Shown one piece after another: positions 42,768-53,080 of a DNA stretch of 64,000 nt. Position numbers and translations under genes: made by a program. The notes under the pieces were generated by a model, which was not told where the DNA came from, did not search any database, and worked only from the letters and a program-made list of their open reading frames with translations. The stretch comes from Ilyomonas sp965199845. GTDB taxonomy: Bacteria; Bacteroidota; Bacteroidia; Chitinophagales; Chitinophagaceae. The stretch lies in contig CBDATZ010000054.1 of assembly GCA_965199845.1 (NCBI GenBank), forward strand, positions 620,001-684,000, given 5' to 3'. Each line of letters opens with the position of its first letter. The first letter of the stretch is position 1.

Positions 42768-43181
42768 TTTCCATTCTATATGGCAAATGGGCACGGGAAC
42801 TACGCGTACCAAAGCTGCCTGCGCAGGATTGGAAGGAATATCAACAATATAAATAGTGAAAGATGGTTCGCTGATTTTGGAAAGCAAATCGGACATTGAA
42901 AATGATACTGTTTTGCATTTGGATGTCAGCTCTTTTCGCAGTAATGTATTTCTCTTTTCATTCATTATCATCACCGAGCGGTTAAAGCCGGTATCGCGTT
43001 TCGAAAAATCAAATTTTACTGTTCCGATACTTCTTTTTGATAACTGAACATTTGCCATACTATCTGTAGAAGCTGATAACAACTTTGTTTTGTTCAGGTA
43101 CAATTTCCAGTCAGATGAGCTTTGTGTCATAGCGGTAATTGAAAGAGATAAGAGAAGTAAAAGAATAATTCCTGAACGCAT
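42762..43181 (-). CDS. Small secreted protein of unknown function
   Basis: 139 aa with a signal peptide (to about residue 19, AMTQS). The mature part (DWKLYLNKTKLLSASTDSMANVQLSKRSIGTVKFDF... IYIVDIPSNPAQAALVRVVPVPICHIEWKE) is predicted mostly beta; a single Cys is near the C-terminus. I do not recognise a family. Convergent with the phosphatase gene. Confidence 0.65.
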   Translation of the reverse strand: MRSGIILLLLLSLSITAMTQSSSDWKLYLNKTKLLSASTDSMANVQLSKRSIGTVKFDFSKRDTGFNRSVMIMNEKRNTLLRKELTSKCKTVSFSMSDLLSKISEPSFTIYIVDIPSNPAQAALVRVVPVPICHIEWKE

Positions 43182-43207
43182 GATAAATGAATTAAAAAGT
43201 AAAAATA

Positions 43208-43247
43208 AAAAAACCGTTTCCGTATTCTGACACGGAAACGGTTTTTT
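43208..43247 (-). terminator. Terminator beyond the T9SS relic
   Basis: ACCGTTTCCGT-8-ACGGAAACGGT with flanking A and T runs, 26 nt past the relic stop at 43274 and 170 nt past the M43 protease stop. Confidence 0.88.
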
Positions 43248-43273
43248 AGTTACATGGTTATATAATTGAATCG

Positions 43274-43321
43274 TTATTCTTTCACAATTTTAAAAGACGC
43301 TGTATTGTCGCTGGTTTCTAT
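43274..43321 (-). pseudogene. Relic of a T9SS C-terminal tail
   Basis: The minus strand reads IETSDNTASFKIVKE followed by TAA, closely parallel to the last residues of the neighbouring M43 protease (VQTNNRSKSFKILKE). An in-frame stop directly precedes it, so only 15 codons remain. It is followed by a strong terminator, as a real 3' end would be. Probably the remnant of a deleted or recombined T9SS protein gene. Confidence 0.6.
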
Positions 43322-43417
43322 TTATGAAAATAGATTTATCATTAATAAAAACAGCAGCTAACGTTGTTATAATGGTTCGCATAAACGATTAGAATAACTT
43401 ATACTTACTACTATCAA

Positions 43418-46195
43418 TTATTCTTTTAAAATCTTAAATGATTTAGAACGATTGTTGGTTTGCACTTTCAGAATATAAACGGCTTTGCTAAGCGAAACCA
43501 TATTAATGCCTGTTTGTCCCTGAACCGTAGTTTGGGCTTTATAAAGCACTTTGCCGCTCATATCAGTCAGAAGCAGGTTTACACTTTGCGAAGTGGTATT
43601 GCTAAAATTCAACGTCAGCTTATCGTGCACCGGGTTTGGATACACTTTTACCCATTGCGTTGTCGTATCGCCACCGCCCGGATTTATTATGATCGTGCTG
43701 TTATCAGTCAGCATAAATTGTCCAAAGCCGGAAAGCGTTACGGTGTACGTGATAAACCCTTCCGATGATAACTTATCATCTATCGAAACGGGCGTAATGG
43801 TAACCGCATCGGAAGAAGACAGATTGCTTGTTAAATCAACTCCATTTTTTATTTTGAGGATTTTGAGATTTGCAGCAGCCGAACCCCAGGCAGCGACTTC
43901 ATCGGCTGTAAAATAAAGAGTCGCTGTGTAGGTTGCTGAAGAATCGGCTCCGGATGGTCGTAACGTAATGACTTTGCCTGAACGGCTGATATTGGTTCCT
44001 TCTATCAAAACATTTACTTTGCTGTTACCGGCTTCACTTACAGCAGCGCTAACACCGGCGATGGTTGCCGAAGCGGCTGTTATATTCGCCACAATCTTAT
44101 TATTACTGCTTCTGAATTTGTTGATGCTTGCGGGCTGCACATCAAAACCATAGCTTGCCGAAACATTTGTTTCAATATGATAAGGTTCTGCCGAAAGAGA
44201 AATATCATCAATATTCAGTCCCGGGTCGCCGCCGGTTTTGGCGGTTCCTGTTTCCCAGTAAAAAGCAATATTGAATTTTTTACTCAGAATGCCGGAAGGT
44301 ACGGGCAGGGAAAGTGAAGCTGATTGTACCGAATTGGTTCCATAATACGGACCGCTTCCGGTAAGACCTTGCACACCCCAGAAATACAAGCTGCCATCAC
44401 CAATATCGTACAATACATAACCATGATCATCGGTACTTCCTTTCACCCGGTATTTGAACTTCAACGAATCTATTGACTGATATTGTAATGGGTTGATTTC
44501 GGGTGATAACAATTCGGCTTTGCCGTCTTGTCCTTTTGTGTACGTGTTTGGTTTGGTTGTTTCATTATTGGTAATGTGTGCGGCTTTACCACTTCCGCCT
44601 GCATTACCATTTTTGCTTACGACAAATGAATTTGGATAACCGCCGCCGGTTGTATAAGAAGCCCATCCATCGGGAACAGAAGCGCCGTCGGGAACTTCAT
44701 CAAAATTTTCCGATAGAATCGGAACCACATCGTTGCCTGCAAAAACAATATCATCATCATCCGTAACATTGATAGTTACCGATTGTGAAGCCGTATCGGC
44801 TACAACGCCGGAGCCATTAATTGTATAGTTGATATTGAGCGTTCTGTCGCCATCAACTGCAGCATTATCAAGCAACCGGATGGTAACAGGTTTATATGCA
44901 TCGCCTTTGGCAAACGTAAGTGTTGGTGTCAGCACCTGGTATTGCGAGCTGGTTGCTGAACCGCTAACATTAATCGTCACGGTTGCGTCGGCGCTTGCTT
45001 TATCTTCTGCGTTTAACGTAAGCGAAATATCTTTATAACGAGGATATGTTCCGGTGGTGCCGGTTTCGGTTGTGAAAATATCACCAGTACAACTTGCAAA
45101 TGAAATCCGGTTGCTGCCGGTTACCGTTACAAAACCTGCGGTTGAGTTAGGCAAATTTGCACGGCGCGGGCTGTTGAGCATAACGGTTTGCATCCTGTCA
45201 ACCTGGTCGGCAGTAAATGTATTGAGCACTTCATCGTCGCTGTAATCCATATAATTTTCAAACATCTCATCTGCGGTACCGCAACTGTTTGGTTTGGGAT
45301 GAATGGGTTTGCCGTAATTAGCGTCTTCCTGAACCGGCGTATCATCTACATAATCATTACCACATTTTTCATCGCCCCAGATATGACGCAAGCCAAAAAA
45401 ATGTCCCAGCTCGTGCGATAATGTTTTGCCTTTTCCCCAGCCAACATCGCAGGTTTGCGGGCGAAAAATACTGCCAACCGTAGAATAATCTACCACCACA
45501 CCGGCAGTCGTATTGCTTTCTATCGGGTCGGCGTCCAATCCTTCTAAAGTAGACGTTACCGGGAAGGTTGAAAAGCCCAGCAGTTTGCCGGTTCCGCCGT
45601 TGTTCATAGCGGGAACAAGCCACACATTGATGTATTTTTCCGGATCCCAGATAGATTGCGGCTTGATAGTGCTTACAATATAATCGCGCGCCCAGCCTTT
45701 GGTGCCGGGCACTGTCCAGCTTTTGCTGCTGCGGTTAATGCGTTCAATGCCGGGTTCTGCCAATACACTTCCGGATGGCGATTTTTGCGCAAGCGTAAAT
45801 TGTATTCCTGTGGCAGCGGCAACCGCATATTGACTGTTGGAAAGATTTGCATAATCTTTATTTAACTGCAACATCTGCTGCTGAATAAATGCCTGCGATA
45901 AATTGCTGCCGTTGCCTTCTGTTTCGCCATCATAAATAATATGAAAAATAACCGGAACAATATAAGGCTTCACTTCAATATGCTCGCTTTTGCGCTCGCC
46001 TGTTTTTCGTTTCAGCCAGGCTTCAAACTGCGCGTCAGTTTCAGCGTTCGGCGTTTTTTTGCGCAAGTCGTTTATCGTTTCGGTAGTGTAGCAACGGATT
46101 ATGGTTTGACCCGTACTTTTTATTATTCGCATTTGTGCCGATAATTGCGCAGCAACAAAAACGGTAAGCAGCAGTAACAAATTCTTTTTTCTCAT
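43418..46195 (-). CDS. M43-type metalloprotease with Calx-beta region and T9SS tail
   Basis: 925 aa. Signal peptide to residue 20. The pappalysin/M43 zinc site HELGHFFGLRH lies at residues 261-271, with CGNDYVDDTP and the Met-turn NYMDYSDD following. Residues about 355-480 look like a Calx-beta domain (TVTINVSGSATSSQYQVLTPTLTF, VTINVTDDDDI), then a jelly-roll-like section, and from about 855 the type IX sorting domain (VYPNPVHDKLTLNF... SFKILKE). It is secreted and probably degrades extracellular proteins. Divergent from the subtilase gene. Confidence 0.93.
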   Translation of the reverse strand: MRKKNLLLLLTVFVAAQLSAQMRIIKSTGQTIIRCYTTETINDLRKKTPNAETDAQFEAWLKRKTGERKSEHIEVKPYIVPVIFHIIYDGETEGNGSNLSQAFIQQQMLQLNKDYANLSNSQYAVAAATGIQFTLAQKSPSGSVLAEPGIERINRSSKSWTVPGTKGWARDYIVSTIKPQSIWDPEKYINVWLVPAMNNGGTGKLLGFSTFPVTSTLEGLDADPIESNTTAGVVVDYSTVGSIFRPQTCDVGWGKGKTLSHELGHFFGLRHIWGDEKCGNDYVDDTPVQEDANYGKPIHPKPNSCGTADEMFENYMDYSDDEVLNTFTADQVDRMQTVMLNSPRRANLPNSTAGFVTVTGSNRISFASCTGDIFTTETGTTGTYPRYKDISLTLNAEDKASADATVTINVSGSATSSQYQVLTPTLTFAKGDAYKPVTIRLLDNAAVDGDRTLNINYTINGSGVVADTASQSVTINVTDDDDIVFAGNDVVPILSENFDEVPDGASVPDGWASYTTGGGYPNSFVVSKNGNAGGSGKAAHITNNETTKPNTYTKGQDGKAELLSPEINPLQYQSIDSLKFKYRVKGSTDDHGYVLYDIGDGSLYFWGVQGLTGSGPYYGTNSVQSASLSLPVPSGILSKKFNIAFYWETGTAKTGGDPGLNIDDISLSAEPYHIETNVSASYGFDVQPASINKFRSSNNKIVANITAASATIAGVSAAVSEAGNSKVNVLIEGTNISRSGKVITLRPSGADSSATYTATLYFTADEVAAWGSAAANLKILKIKNGVDLTSNLSSSDAVTITPVSIDDKLSSEGFITYTVTLSGFGQFMLTDNSTIIINPGGGDTTTQWVKVYPNPVHDKLTLNFSNTTSQSVNLLLTDMSGKVLYKAQTTVQGQTGINMVSLSKAVYILKVQTNNRSKSFKILKE

Positions 46196-46483
46196 GAATT
46201 ATAAATTAGACACAAGCTTGCATTATAGCATTATTCAAACGATTATTATTTTACAGCAGCGATACAGATTATTTTTATTGGATTTAATTTTCCCAAACGC
46301 ATATTTCAGCAATTATAAAACAGATACGGTAATAAAAAATTGCGTATAAAAATAAATGTTTCTGCAAACAGCCGGCAAATTTTTATTTTGGTTCTGAAAC
46401 TTGTAACGTTATACTTTCAGTTTCAGCCAATTGATTTTATAAACAATATCCAAATCCTGTTTTTATCTTTCACTTTTGCAACT

Positions 46484-49337
46484 ATGATTACCAAAATCCG
46501 AAGCCATTATATTGTATTGCTACTTGTATTGTTTTATTATCCGCTGTCAGCGCAAAGCGATAAAAAAACCGATTCGTCAGTGCAACAATTTTACAAACCA
46601 CAAACAGATAATAATGATGAGGAAGACAGCTCTGTTTGGCTGGTAAAAGTAAAAGAAGGTAAGGCTGATGTTTGTAAGCAATTATATAAAAATGATATTT
46701 GGAGACAGATAAATGCAAACTGGTTTGTTGTAAACAGGAAACCCAATATAGAAAGCGATTCTGTATTGTTTGTAACGATTCAAAAAGCCAATTACAACTG
46801 GAAATTATCGCCGTCGTTACTGCGTTTGCAAAACAGATTTCCGCTACATAAAACAACCACATTTTTAGTTCAGGTAAAAGACCAAAATTCTTTTACAAAA
46901 AGCTTAGCTAATAATCGTGAAGTTTCTATCATTTCAATTAATGAAAAAACAAAAACATTCCAGGTAAAAACAACGCTGTCTTTTGTATTGCAAACATTTC
47001 CGCAATCATCAAAACGTCGTATTTATTGATATAAAAAACAACGCGCCAAAAGAAGAAATGGTGATTAACGATTATGATAACAGTGTGAATGATATTGATT
47101 TGTTTTTCTCGCGATATCCGGCTGTTACCGGCAGTGGTTTATCCGTTTCAGTAAAAGAAAATTTATTTGATACGGCAGATATTGATTTTAAAAATCGTTA
47201 TCAGCCTACAAACAATATCAGTTCTACAATAACCACACATGCAACTACGATGGCTACGCTGATTGGCGGCGGCGGAAATTCGTTTTATACCGCCAAAGGA
47301 ATTGCGCCGGCAAGCCTTCTTTCATCGTCTGATTTTGCTAATCTTTTGCCCGACAGCGACAGCAGTTATATGCAATACGGCACATCGGTTCAGAACCATT
47401 CTTACGGCACAGGCATTGAGAATTTTTACGGCGCCGATGCGGCTGCTTTCGATCAGGCATTGCTTTCCAATCCGCACCTGGTTTATATATTTTCGTCGGG
47501 CAATTCGGGTATGCTTACAGATAGCGATGGCGTATATAAAAATATAACCGGCTTCGCCAATCTCACAGGAAGTTTTAAGCAGGCAAAAAACATTATTACC
47601 GTTGGCTCGGTTGATTCTTTTTACCAGGTTCCAACGGCTTCTTCAAAAGGTCCGGCTTACGATGGTAGAATCAAACCAGAACTGGTAGCTTATGGAAATG
47701 ACGGCAGTTCGGGCGCGGCGGCAATTACATCCGGAACGGCGTTGGCAGTTCAGTCGGCTTACACTTCGCTTCATCACGATTCTTTGCCCGATAACACTTT
47801 GGTAAAAGCCATTTTGCTGAACAGTGCGGATGATGTATTTAACGCAGGTCCCGATTATTATTCCGGTTATGGAAATGTAAATACTTATAAAGCTGTGCGT
47901 GATATAAGTTCTGGCAGTTTCTTTCAGAAAAATGCAAAGCAAAATAGCTTGGATAGCTTTACGATTTCTGTGCCTGCCAACATAAGCAATCTGAAAATAA
48001 TGCTGGTATGGAATGATGAACCTGCACAAGCCAATGCGTTTACAGCTTTGGTAAATGATTTGGATTTGGAAGTACAAAACAAAAGCAACAACATTTCCTG
48101 GTTGCCCTGGGTAGTAAACGCTTCGCCCGATAGTTCTTCTTTATTGTCTCCGGCGCAAAGAAAGCGCGACAGCCTGAATGTAGCGGAACAAATAACTTTA
48201 TCGCAACCATCAAAAGGCGATTATACGGTTTATGTAAAAGGCTACCAGGTAACAACAGCTTCACAGCCATATTATGTGGTGTACGAAATGGATACGGCAA
48301 ATCAATTTCAATTTATTACACCATCTGCGGTTGATCATTTTTCAAGCGGCAACAAAGCCATCATTCGATGGAATCATACATATAACAATACAACCGGAAA
48401 GCTGGAATACAGTACAGATAAAGGTTTGCGCTGGCAACTGATTAACAACAATATTTCTTTGGCAGATAAATATTATACATGGCAGGTGCCGGACACGTCT
48501 GCTCCTGCGCTAATGCGAATGACGATCGGGAACAATGTTTATATATCTGATACATTTGATTTTTCAAAACAATTATCTCCGCAGGTTGTGGTTAATTGCA
48601 ACGATTCGGTGTTGATAAAATGGAATGAAATTGAAGGAATTCATCAATATAAAATTTTTCAATTGGGCGAAAAGTATCTGCAGGAATACGCAACCGTAAC
48701 TGATACAAGCGTAATAGTTACAAACAGCGTTTCGCCTTATATAGCTGTTGCGCCGGTTTTTGATAACGGCCGGGTTGGATTGATTAGTTATACATTCAAT
48801 TATAACACACAAGGTGTTGGCTGTTATATCAATAATTTTTTGGCTGATTTAACGGTTGATAATAAAGCTAATTTATCGTTGACGTTAGGTACAATTTCGG
48901 GCGTAGATTTAATACAATTTCAGCAGTTGATTAAAAATAACTGGCAAACAATTAATGCGGTTCAGCCAGTCACTGATGTAAACATTAATTATACATATTC
49001 TTCTTTATTGAACGGTATCAACACTTTCAGAGCGGTTGTTTGGGTTGGCGGAAATGCAATTGTGAGCAATACGGCTGATATTCTTTACTTTTTACATAGC
49101 GACTTTATCGCGAAGCCAAATCCATTACGGCAAGGGCAAAACCTGTCCATTCTTTCGAGCACGCTGATAGATGGAACGCTGGTTATTTATGACTTGCTGG
49201 GAAGAAAATTATGGCAGCAGGAAGTAACAAACCAGGAGACTATTATCCGAACAAATACGTTATCAAAAGGCATTTATTTTTTGGTTATTTATGATGATAA
49301 ACAGCGTGTATTTACAAACAAATTGATTGTTGAGTAA
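46484..49337 (+). pseudogene. T9SS subtilisin-like protease gene with a frameshift
   Basis: The signal peptide starts at the ATG at 46484 (YYPLSAQ). The first frame runs to a stop at 47029; the main frame, carrying the rest, is open from before 46983. The joint lies near 47008-47012: skipping one T in CATCATCAAAAC gives ...FPQSQNVVFIDIKN. The second part holds the subtilase triad: Asp in VSVKENLFD, His in TTHATTMATLIGGGG, Ser in AITSGTALAVQ, and ends with a sorting tail (AKPNPLRQGQNL... TNKLIVE). Intact length would be about 950 aa. It may be a true pseudogene, a sequence error or a shifting site. Confidence 0.85.
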
Positions 49338-49726
49338 TGCAGAAGCGCCATTCCGCAAATGATATTTGATGTACGATGTTAGATGTACGGTGTACGATGT
49401 GGTATTTGTGCGGATTCTGTCTTATTTAAAACAATTTATAATAACATATTTTAGTTATAAAACGGCTTCATTTTTCTGTCTTCAGATTCCGTCAAAGCTC
49501 TCATAAAAAGTTGATTTTTTTAGTTCGTATTAAGGGCATTTGCGGAATGAAGATCCAAGCATTTTCAAACTGATGCACTATTGACGGTTTGTATTTTCTA
49601 TCGCCTTAGAAAAAGAGATGTTGCCAATAGAGTTACAGGTAGCAAACTATCCATTCTCTTTTTGATATATTCTATAAATAAAAACGGCTGTCCTGCCGGA
49701 CAGCCGTTTTATAACTTAAGCCGTAA
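49338..49726. other. Intergenic region between convergent protease genes
   Basis: About 390 nt. Contains a degenerate tandem repeat (GATGTACGATGTTAGATGTA..., 49368-49400) and AAAAAGAGA/TCTCTTTTT arms around 49610-49662. No gene found. Confidence 0.5.
49681..49710 (-). terminator. Terminator of the first M57 peptidase gene
   Basis: Perfect 13-bp stem AAAACGGCTGTCC / GGACAGCCGTTTT with a four-base loop. Confidence 0.93.
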
Positions 49727-50566
49727 TTATTTATACAAATACTTTAAAGCGGTAATGTCGTTTGTATTGAAAGGACGATTGGTGCCGTCTGTGCAAGCCA
49801 GCATCCAGCTTCCCGGATCGGCATAACTTGAGTTTGTACCTGGTATATAAATAGCGCCTACACCAGCTTGTCCTTCGTTGTTGCCCGGCAGCCTGATGCC
49901 ACAGCTATATTTGCGGTTGGCATAATCGGTATGACGCATACCGATTGTATGACCTACTTCATGAGCAATAACAGTAGCCAGCCACTGAACATCTGTGTTG
50001 GCGGTAAATGTTCCTTTCTTTGAATTTAATGTAATAGGAGAAGCCGGTTTACCGTTTGCGTCAGGGAAGCCGGAAGATTGACCCAATACGCCGCCGCCGC
50101 CTAAGTTAGCACCTATAATATTAATATCGGCATTAGAAGCCGCAGTTATTCTCTTGAAGGTTAAGCGCAAACCCAGTTTGTTATAACGGGCTACCACACT
50201 ATCGGTAGCAGCTGTGAACAAAGGTTTTAAGTTTGGATAAGAATTACAGATTGTAATGACTCTTGGCAATCCGGTAACCAGAAGCGTGGTGCGATACTGT
50301 TCTTCCTGTCCTACTATAATGTTTGGACCTACCTGCGTCTTACTCAGCGATTCGTTAGAAAAGAATAAATCACCTTCTACCAGGTAACCGCCTTGTACGG
50401 CTGTAATTCCATCGGTGCTGAATCCTTTTGCGGTTAATTGATCAATCACTTCGTTAGGCACACCGGCATATTGCTGAACGGCTTTGGCATCATTGGTTTT
50501 CTGGCAGGAAAAAAACACCGGGCCGGCTAATAATAAAGCTACGGGTAGTACAAGTTTCATTTTCAT
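49727..50566 (-). CDS. M57-type (HEIGH) metallopeptidase lipoprotein
   Basis: 279 aa. Lipobox FFSC places a lipidated Cys21. The zinc site HEVGHTIGMRH is at 202-212, followed by TDYANRKYSCG. Sequence from VIDQLTAKGFSTDG to the end matches the dual-action HEIGH metallopeptidase (M57) group of Bacteroidota. It is a paralogue of the next gene; both share GGYLVEGDLF/GGYFVEGDIF and the ALKYLYK C-terminus. Substrate unknown. The pair lies downstream of a sigma factor gene on the same strand. Confidence 0.9.
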   Translation of the reverse strand: MKMKLVLPVALLLAGPVFFSCQKTNDAKAVQQYAGVPNEVIDQLTAKGFSTDGITAVQGGYLVEGDLFFSNESLSKTQVGPNIIVGQEEQYRTTLLVTGLPRVITICNSYPNLKPLFTAATDSVVARYNKLGLRLTFKRITAASNADINIIGANLGGGGVLGQSSGFPDANGKPASPITLNSKKGTFTANTDVQWLATVIAHEVGHTIGMRHTDYANRKYSCGIRLPGNNEGQAGVGAIYIPGTNSSYADPGSWMLACTDGTNRPFNTNDITALKYLYK

Positions 50567-50974
50567 AGTTTGTATAATTGTGGTTTTGTGAGAAAATTTT
50601 TAGTTCCGGCTATCTTGTTTATATGTCAAAGTTTACCTGGTTAATAAACCCATTAATTAATACTATATCGTTTTTAATGCGTCTTTAGGAAGTCATAAAA
50701 ATAATAGTTTCTTAATTAAAAGTGAAGGAGTCAACCAAATTTAATTTCACGAACATTTAATATGATTTTTACTTTATTTACCTAAACAAAAAAAGTAAAG
50801 TATTTATCTTAAAAAACGGTGGAGTTATAAAAGGAATGCAGAGTATTCTTGCTCCACATTCCTTTTATTCTTCTCAATATGAATTCTAAATAAGTGCTGT
50901 TGCTTCTGCAATGAATTGATTGCAAATTATTTATAAGCAAACCAAAGCCTTGTTTAATTTAGATTCACCAACGA
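50567..50974. other. Spacer between the two M57 genes
   Basis: About 408 nt, AT-rich, with a terminator hairpin at 50829-50866 and a presumed promoter for the downstream paralogue. No coding sequence seen. Confidence 0.5.
50829..50866 (-). terminator. Terminator of the second M57 gene
   Basis: AAAAGGAATG / CATTCCTTTT, 10-bp stem around an 18-base loop, about 110 nt past the stop. Confidence 0.65.
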
Positions 50975-51820
50975 TTATTTATATAAATACTTCAAAGCAG
51001 TTACATCATTAGGATTAAAGGGACGATTGGTATCCCATCCATTTACGCAGGCAAGCATCCAGCTATTTGGATCGCCGCCGGTTGGTGTACCGGGAATATA
51101 AACAGCTCCGACGCCTAAAAAGCCTAAAGCTCTTTCATTATATTTTTTTCCGCCACAACTGTAAGATCTGTCTTTATAATCGGTATGACGAAACCCGATG
51201 CAATGCCCAACTTCGTGAGCCATAACAGTAGCTAAAGCCTGCACATCTTCGTGGTCGGGAGAGCCGTAAGCTGCAGGGTTGCTATTGAGCGTTATTGGGG
51301 AAGGTGGATTTCCGGCTTTATCCGGGAAACCCGCAGATTGCCCTAAAATAATACCAGCGCTGGTAGCTCCGCCCAAATCATCAAATACAATAGCAATGTT
51401 ACCGTTTGAAGCTACACGTTTAAAAGTAAGACGCAGCTTTAAAGCATTGTATCTTGCAATGGCAGAATCTAAAGCGGCTGAATAATTGGGTGAAGTAGAA
51501 CCGGAAAGAGATAAAGTAATTACTCTTGGCAACGCTCTGATGAGATACTTGGTGCTGTATTGCTCTGTTTGGGCAACACGTATATCGTTCGTTGCAATCA
51601 CTTCAGGATTGGCGACTTCATCATCTGAAAGAAAAATATCGCCTTCTACAAAGTAACCACCTTTAGCACGTCTTACATCATCGGTTCGGAAGCCTTGCGC
51701 TGCTATCTGGCTTATTACTTCCGAGCTAACTGTATTGGCACTTACAGTTGTCGTTTTGTTTTCTTTCTGGCAGGAAGCTAACATAGCGCAAATGAATGCA
51801 GCATAGAAAATCTTTTTCAT
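50975..51820 (-). CDS. M57-type (HEIGH) metallopeptidase lipoprotein, paralogue
   Basis: 281 aa. Lipobox LASC (Cys17). Zinc site HEVGHCIGFRH at 202-212, identical position to the neighbour; SCGGKKYNER replaces the neighbour's SCGIRLPGNN. Shared blocks include LRLTFKR, GQSAGFPDKAGNPPSPITLNS and GAVYIPGT. The pair arose by tandem duplication. It lies about 120 nt downstream of the sigma factor and its membrane partner, all on the same strand. Confidence 0.9.
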   Translation of the reverse strand: MKKIFYAAFICAMLASCQKENKTTTVSANTVSSEVISQIAAQGFRTDDVRRAKGGYFVEGDIFLSDDEVANPEVIATNDIRVAQTEQYSTKYLIRALPRVITLSLSGSTSPNYSAALDSAIARYNALKLRLTFKRVASNGNIAIVFDDLGGATSAGIILGQSAGFPDKAGNPPSPITLNSNPAAYGSPDHEDVQALATVMAHEVGHCIGFRHTDYKDRSYSCGGKKYNERALGFLGVGAVYIPGTPTGGDPNSWMLACVNGWDTNRPFNPNDVTALKYLYK

Positions 51821-51941
51821 TCTTTTTAGATTAAGTGTGATAAATATTGATCTTACTAGTGAGCAAGTATAATCTATTAGTATTTCGGAGGAAGGTTTTC
51901 TTACAAAAAATATAAATATTTACTAAAAAAAGTTTAAAATA

Positions 51942-52589
51942 CTATCCTTGCTGTATGTCTACCGACAATTCTCTTAGTTCTTTAATGCGCTTCCGGTAAA
52001 ATAACCTGATAATCCAGATGGTAAGAAAATACAAAATCATTTCAAACAGAATATCAAAACCAACTAAAAAAGAATATTTAGCTATAGGTTGTAAGCTGTT
52101 GGCAAAGTCTGTAAACTTTCTTCCGTATTGTTCTTTTTCGGGTCCGATTGTGCATAAGCGAATCAATCGGTAACCAAAATCTATGAGACAGTAATAAAAG
52201 GCAAACAGAACGTAATTGCGATAAAACCGTTCTATTATTGATAATAATGTTTTTACATAATCAGCCAGCGGCAATGTAATTAACCGTGGATGATTCATAC
52301 GGCGAATGAGTTTGATAAAAATGAAAATGAAAACAGCCGACAAAACGATATTGAAAATATTGTAACCTATAAAAAGGTTGTCTTTTGCAGAAGAAAGTGC
52401 AAAACAATCCTGAACAATTTCTATCAGGCAAATCAGAATTTCAATCCGGAAAACCAGCTTTAGTTTCTTTACTATCGAATGCTCTCTTTTCTTAAGCATG
52501 GCAGTAATAGAGCTTGCCGATAAATTGTCAAAAACCGGTTTGCTCCATAATTCATTAAGCTGATTTTTGTGCTCGTCTAAATCAATCAT
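51942..52589 (-). CDS. Polytopic membrane protein, partner of the ECF sigma factor
   Basis: 215 aa. An N-terminal soluble part of about 45 residues (DLDEHKNQLNELWSKPVFDNLSASS) is followed by about four to five hydrophobic segments. It overlaps the sigma factor gene by 4 nt (ATGA), the usual arrangement of a sigma and anti-sigma pair. It lacks a typical zinc anti-sigma motif, so the anti-sigma role is inferred from position only. Confidence 0.65.
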   Translation of the reverse strand: MIDLDEHKNQLNELWSKPVFDNLSASSITAMLKKREHSIVKKLKLVFRIEILICLIEIVQDCFALSSAKDNLFIGYNIFNIVLSAVFIFIFIKLIRRMNHPRLITLPLADYVKTLLSIIERFYRNYVLFAFYYCLIDFGYRLIRLCTIGPEKEQYGRKFTDFANSLQPIAKYSFLVGFDILFEMILYFLTIWIIRLFYRKRIKELRELSVDIQQG

Positions 52590-53080
52590 ACCAAGTCGTT
52601 TAAATGTATTTTCCCTTCCCGTTTCAAGTAATGTTTTATCCTGTTTATTTTAACGCCAACATTGCTTACAGATATTCCCATTATGGCTGAGATTTCCTGA
52701 TAATCATGATTGTCTATATATAACATAATAAGCGCCTTATCAACAGGCGATAAGTCTGCAATCAGTTGATATAATATATCAATTTTTTCGCTGTCTGCTA
52801 TATCGTGTAAACCATACAGGTATTGTGTATTTTGTTCATTTAAAAAATGTTTTTTCTTTTTTTGCTTTTTTGAAAAGCCAATCGCCGTGTTTAATGCCAC
52901 CCGGTAAAGCCATGTGGGAAATTTAGCTTCTTCTTTAAACGAAGAAAACGATATCCATGCCTGGTATAAAATCTCCTGAAACAACTCGGCTTTATCATTA
53001 ACGTCCTGCACGTACAAGTTGATGGCTTTATATATAATACTTTGGTGTTGCTCTATAAGTTTTATAAATTGTTGCTGCAC
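52586..53080 (-). CDS. ECF-type RNA polymerase sigma factor
   Basis: 164 aa with a GTG start. Region 2 holds AELFQEILYQAWISFSSFKEEAKFPTWLYRVALNTAIGF; region 4 contains LSPVDKALIMLYIDNHDYQEISAIMGISVSNVGVKINRIKHYLK. A different branch from the sigma factor at 38.3 kb. The downstream membrane protein overlaps by 4 nt, and two M57 peptidases follow on the same strand, which may be targets (inference). Confidence 0.92.
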   Translation of the reverse strand: MQQQFIKLIEQHQSIIYKAINLYVQDVNDKAELFQEILYQAWISFSSFKEEAKFPTWLYRVALNTAIGFSKKQKKKKHFLNEQNTQYLYGLHDIADSEKIDILYQLIADLSPVDKALIMLYIDNHDYQEISAIMGISVSNVGVKINRIKHYLKREGKIHLNDLV

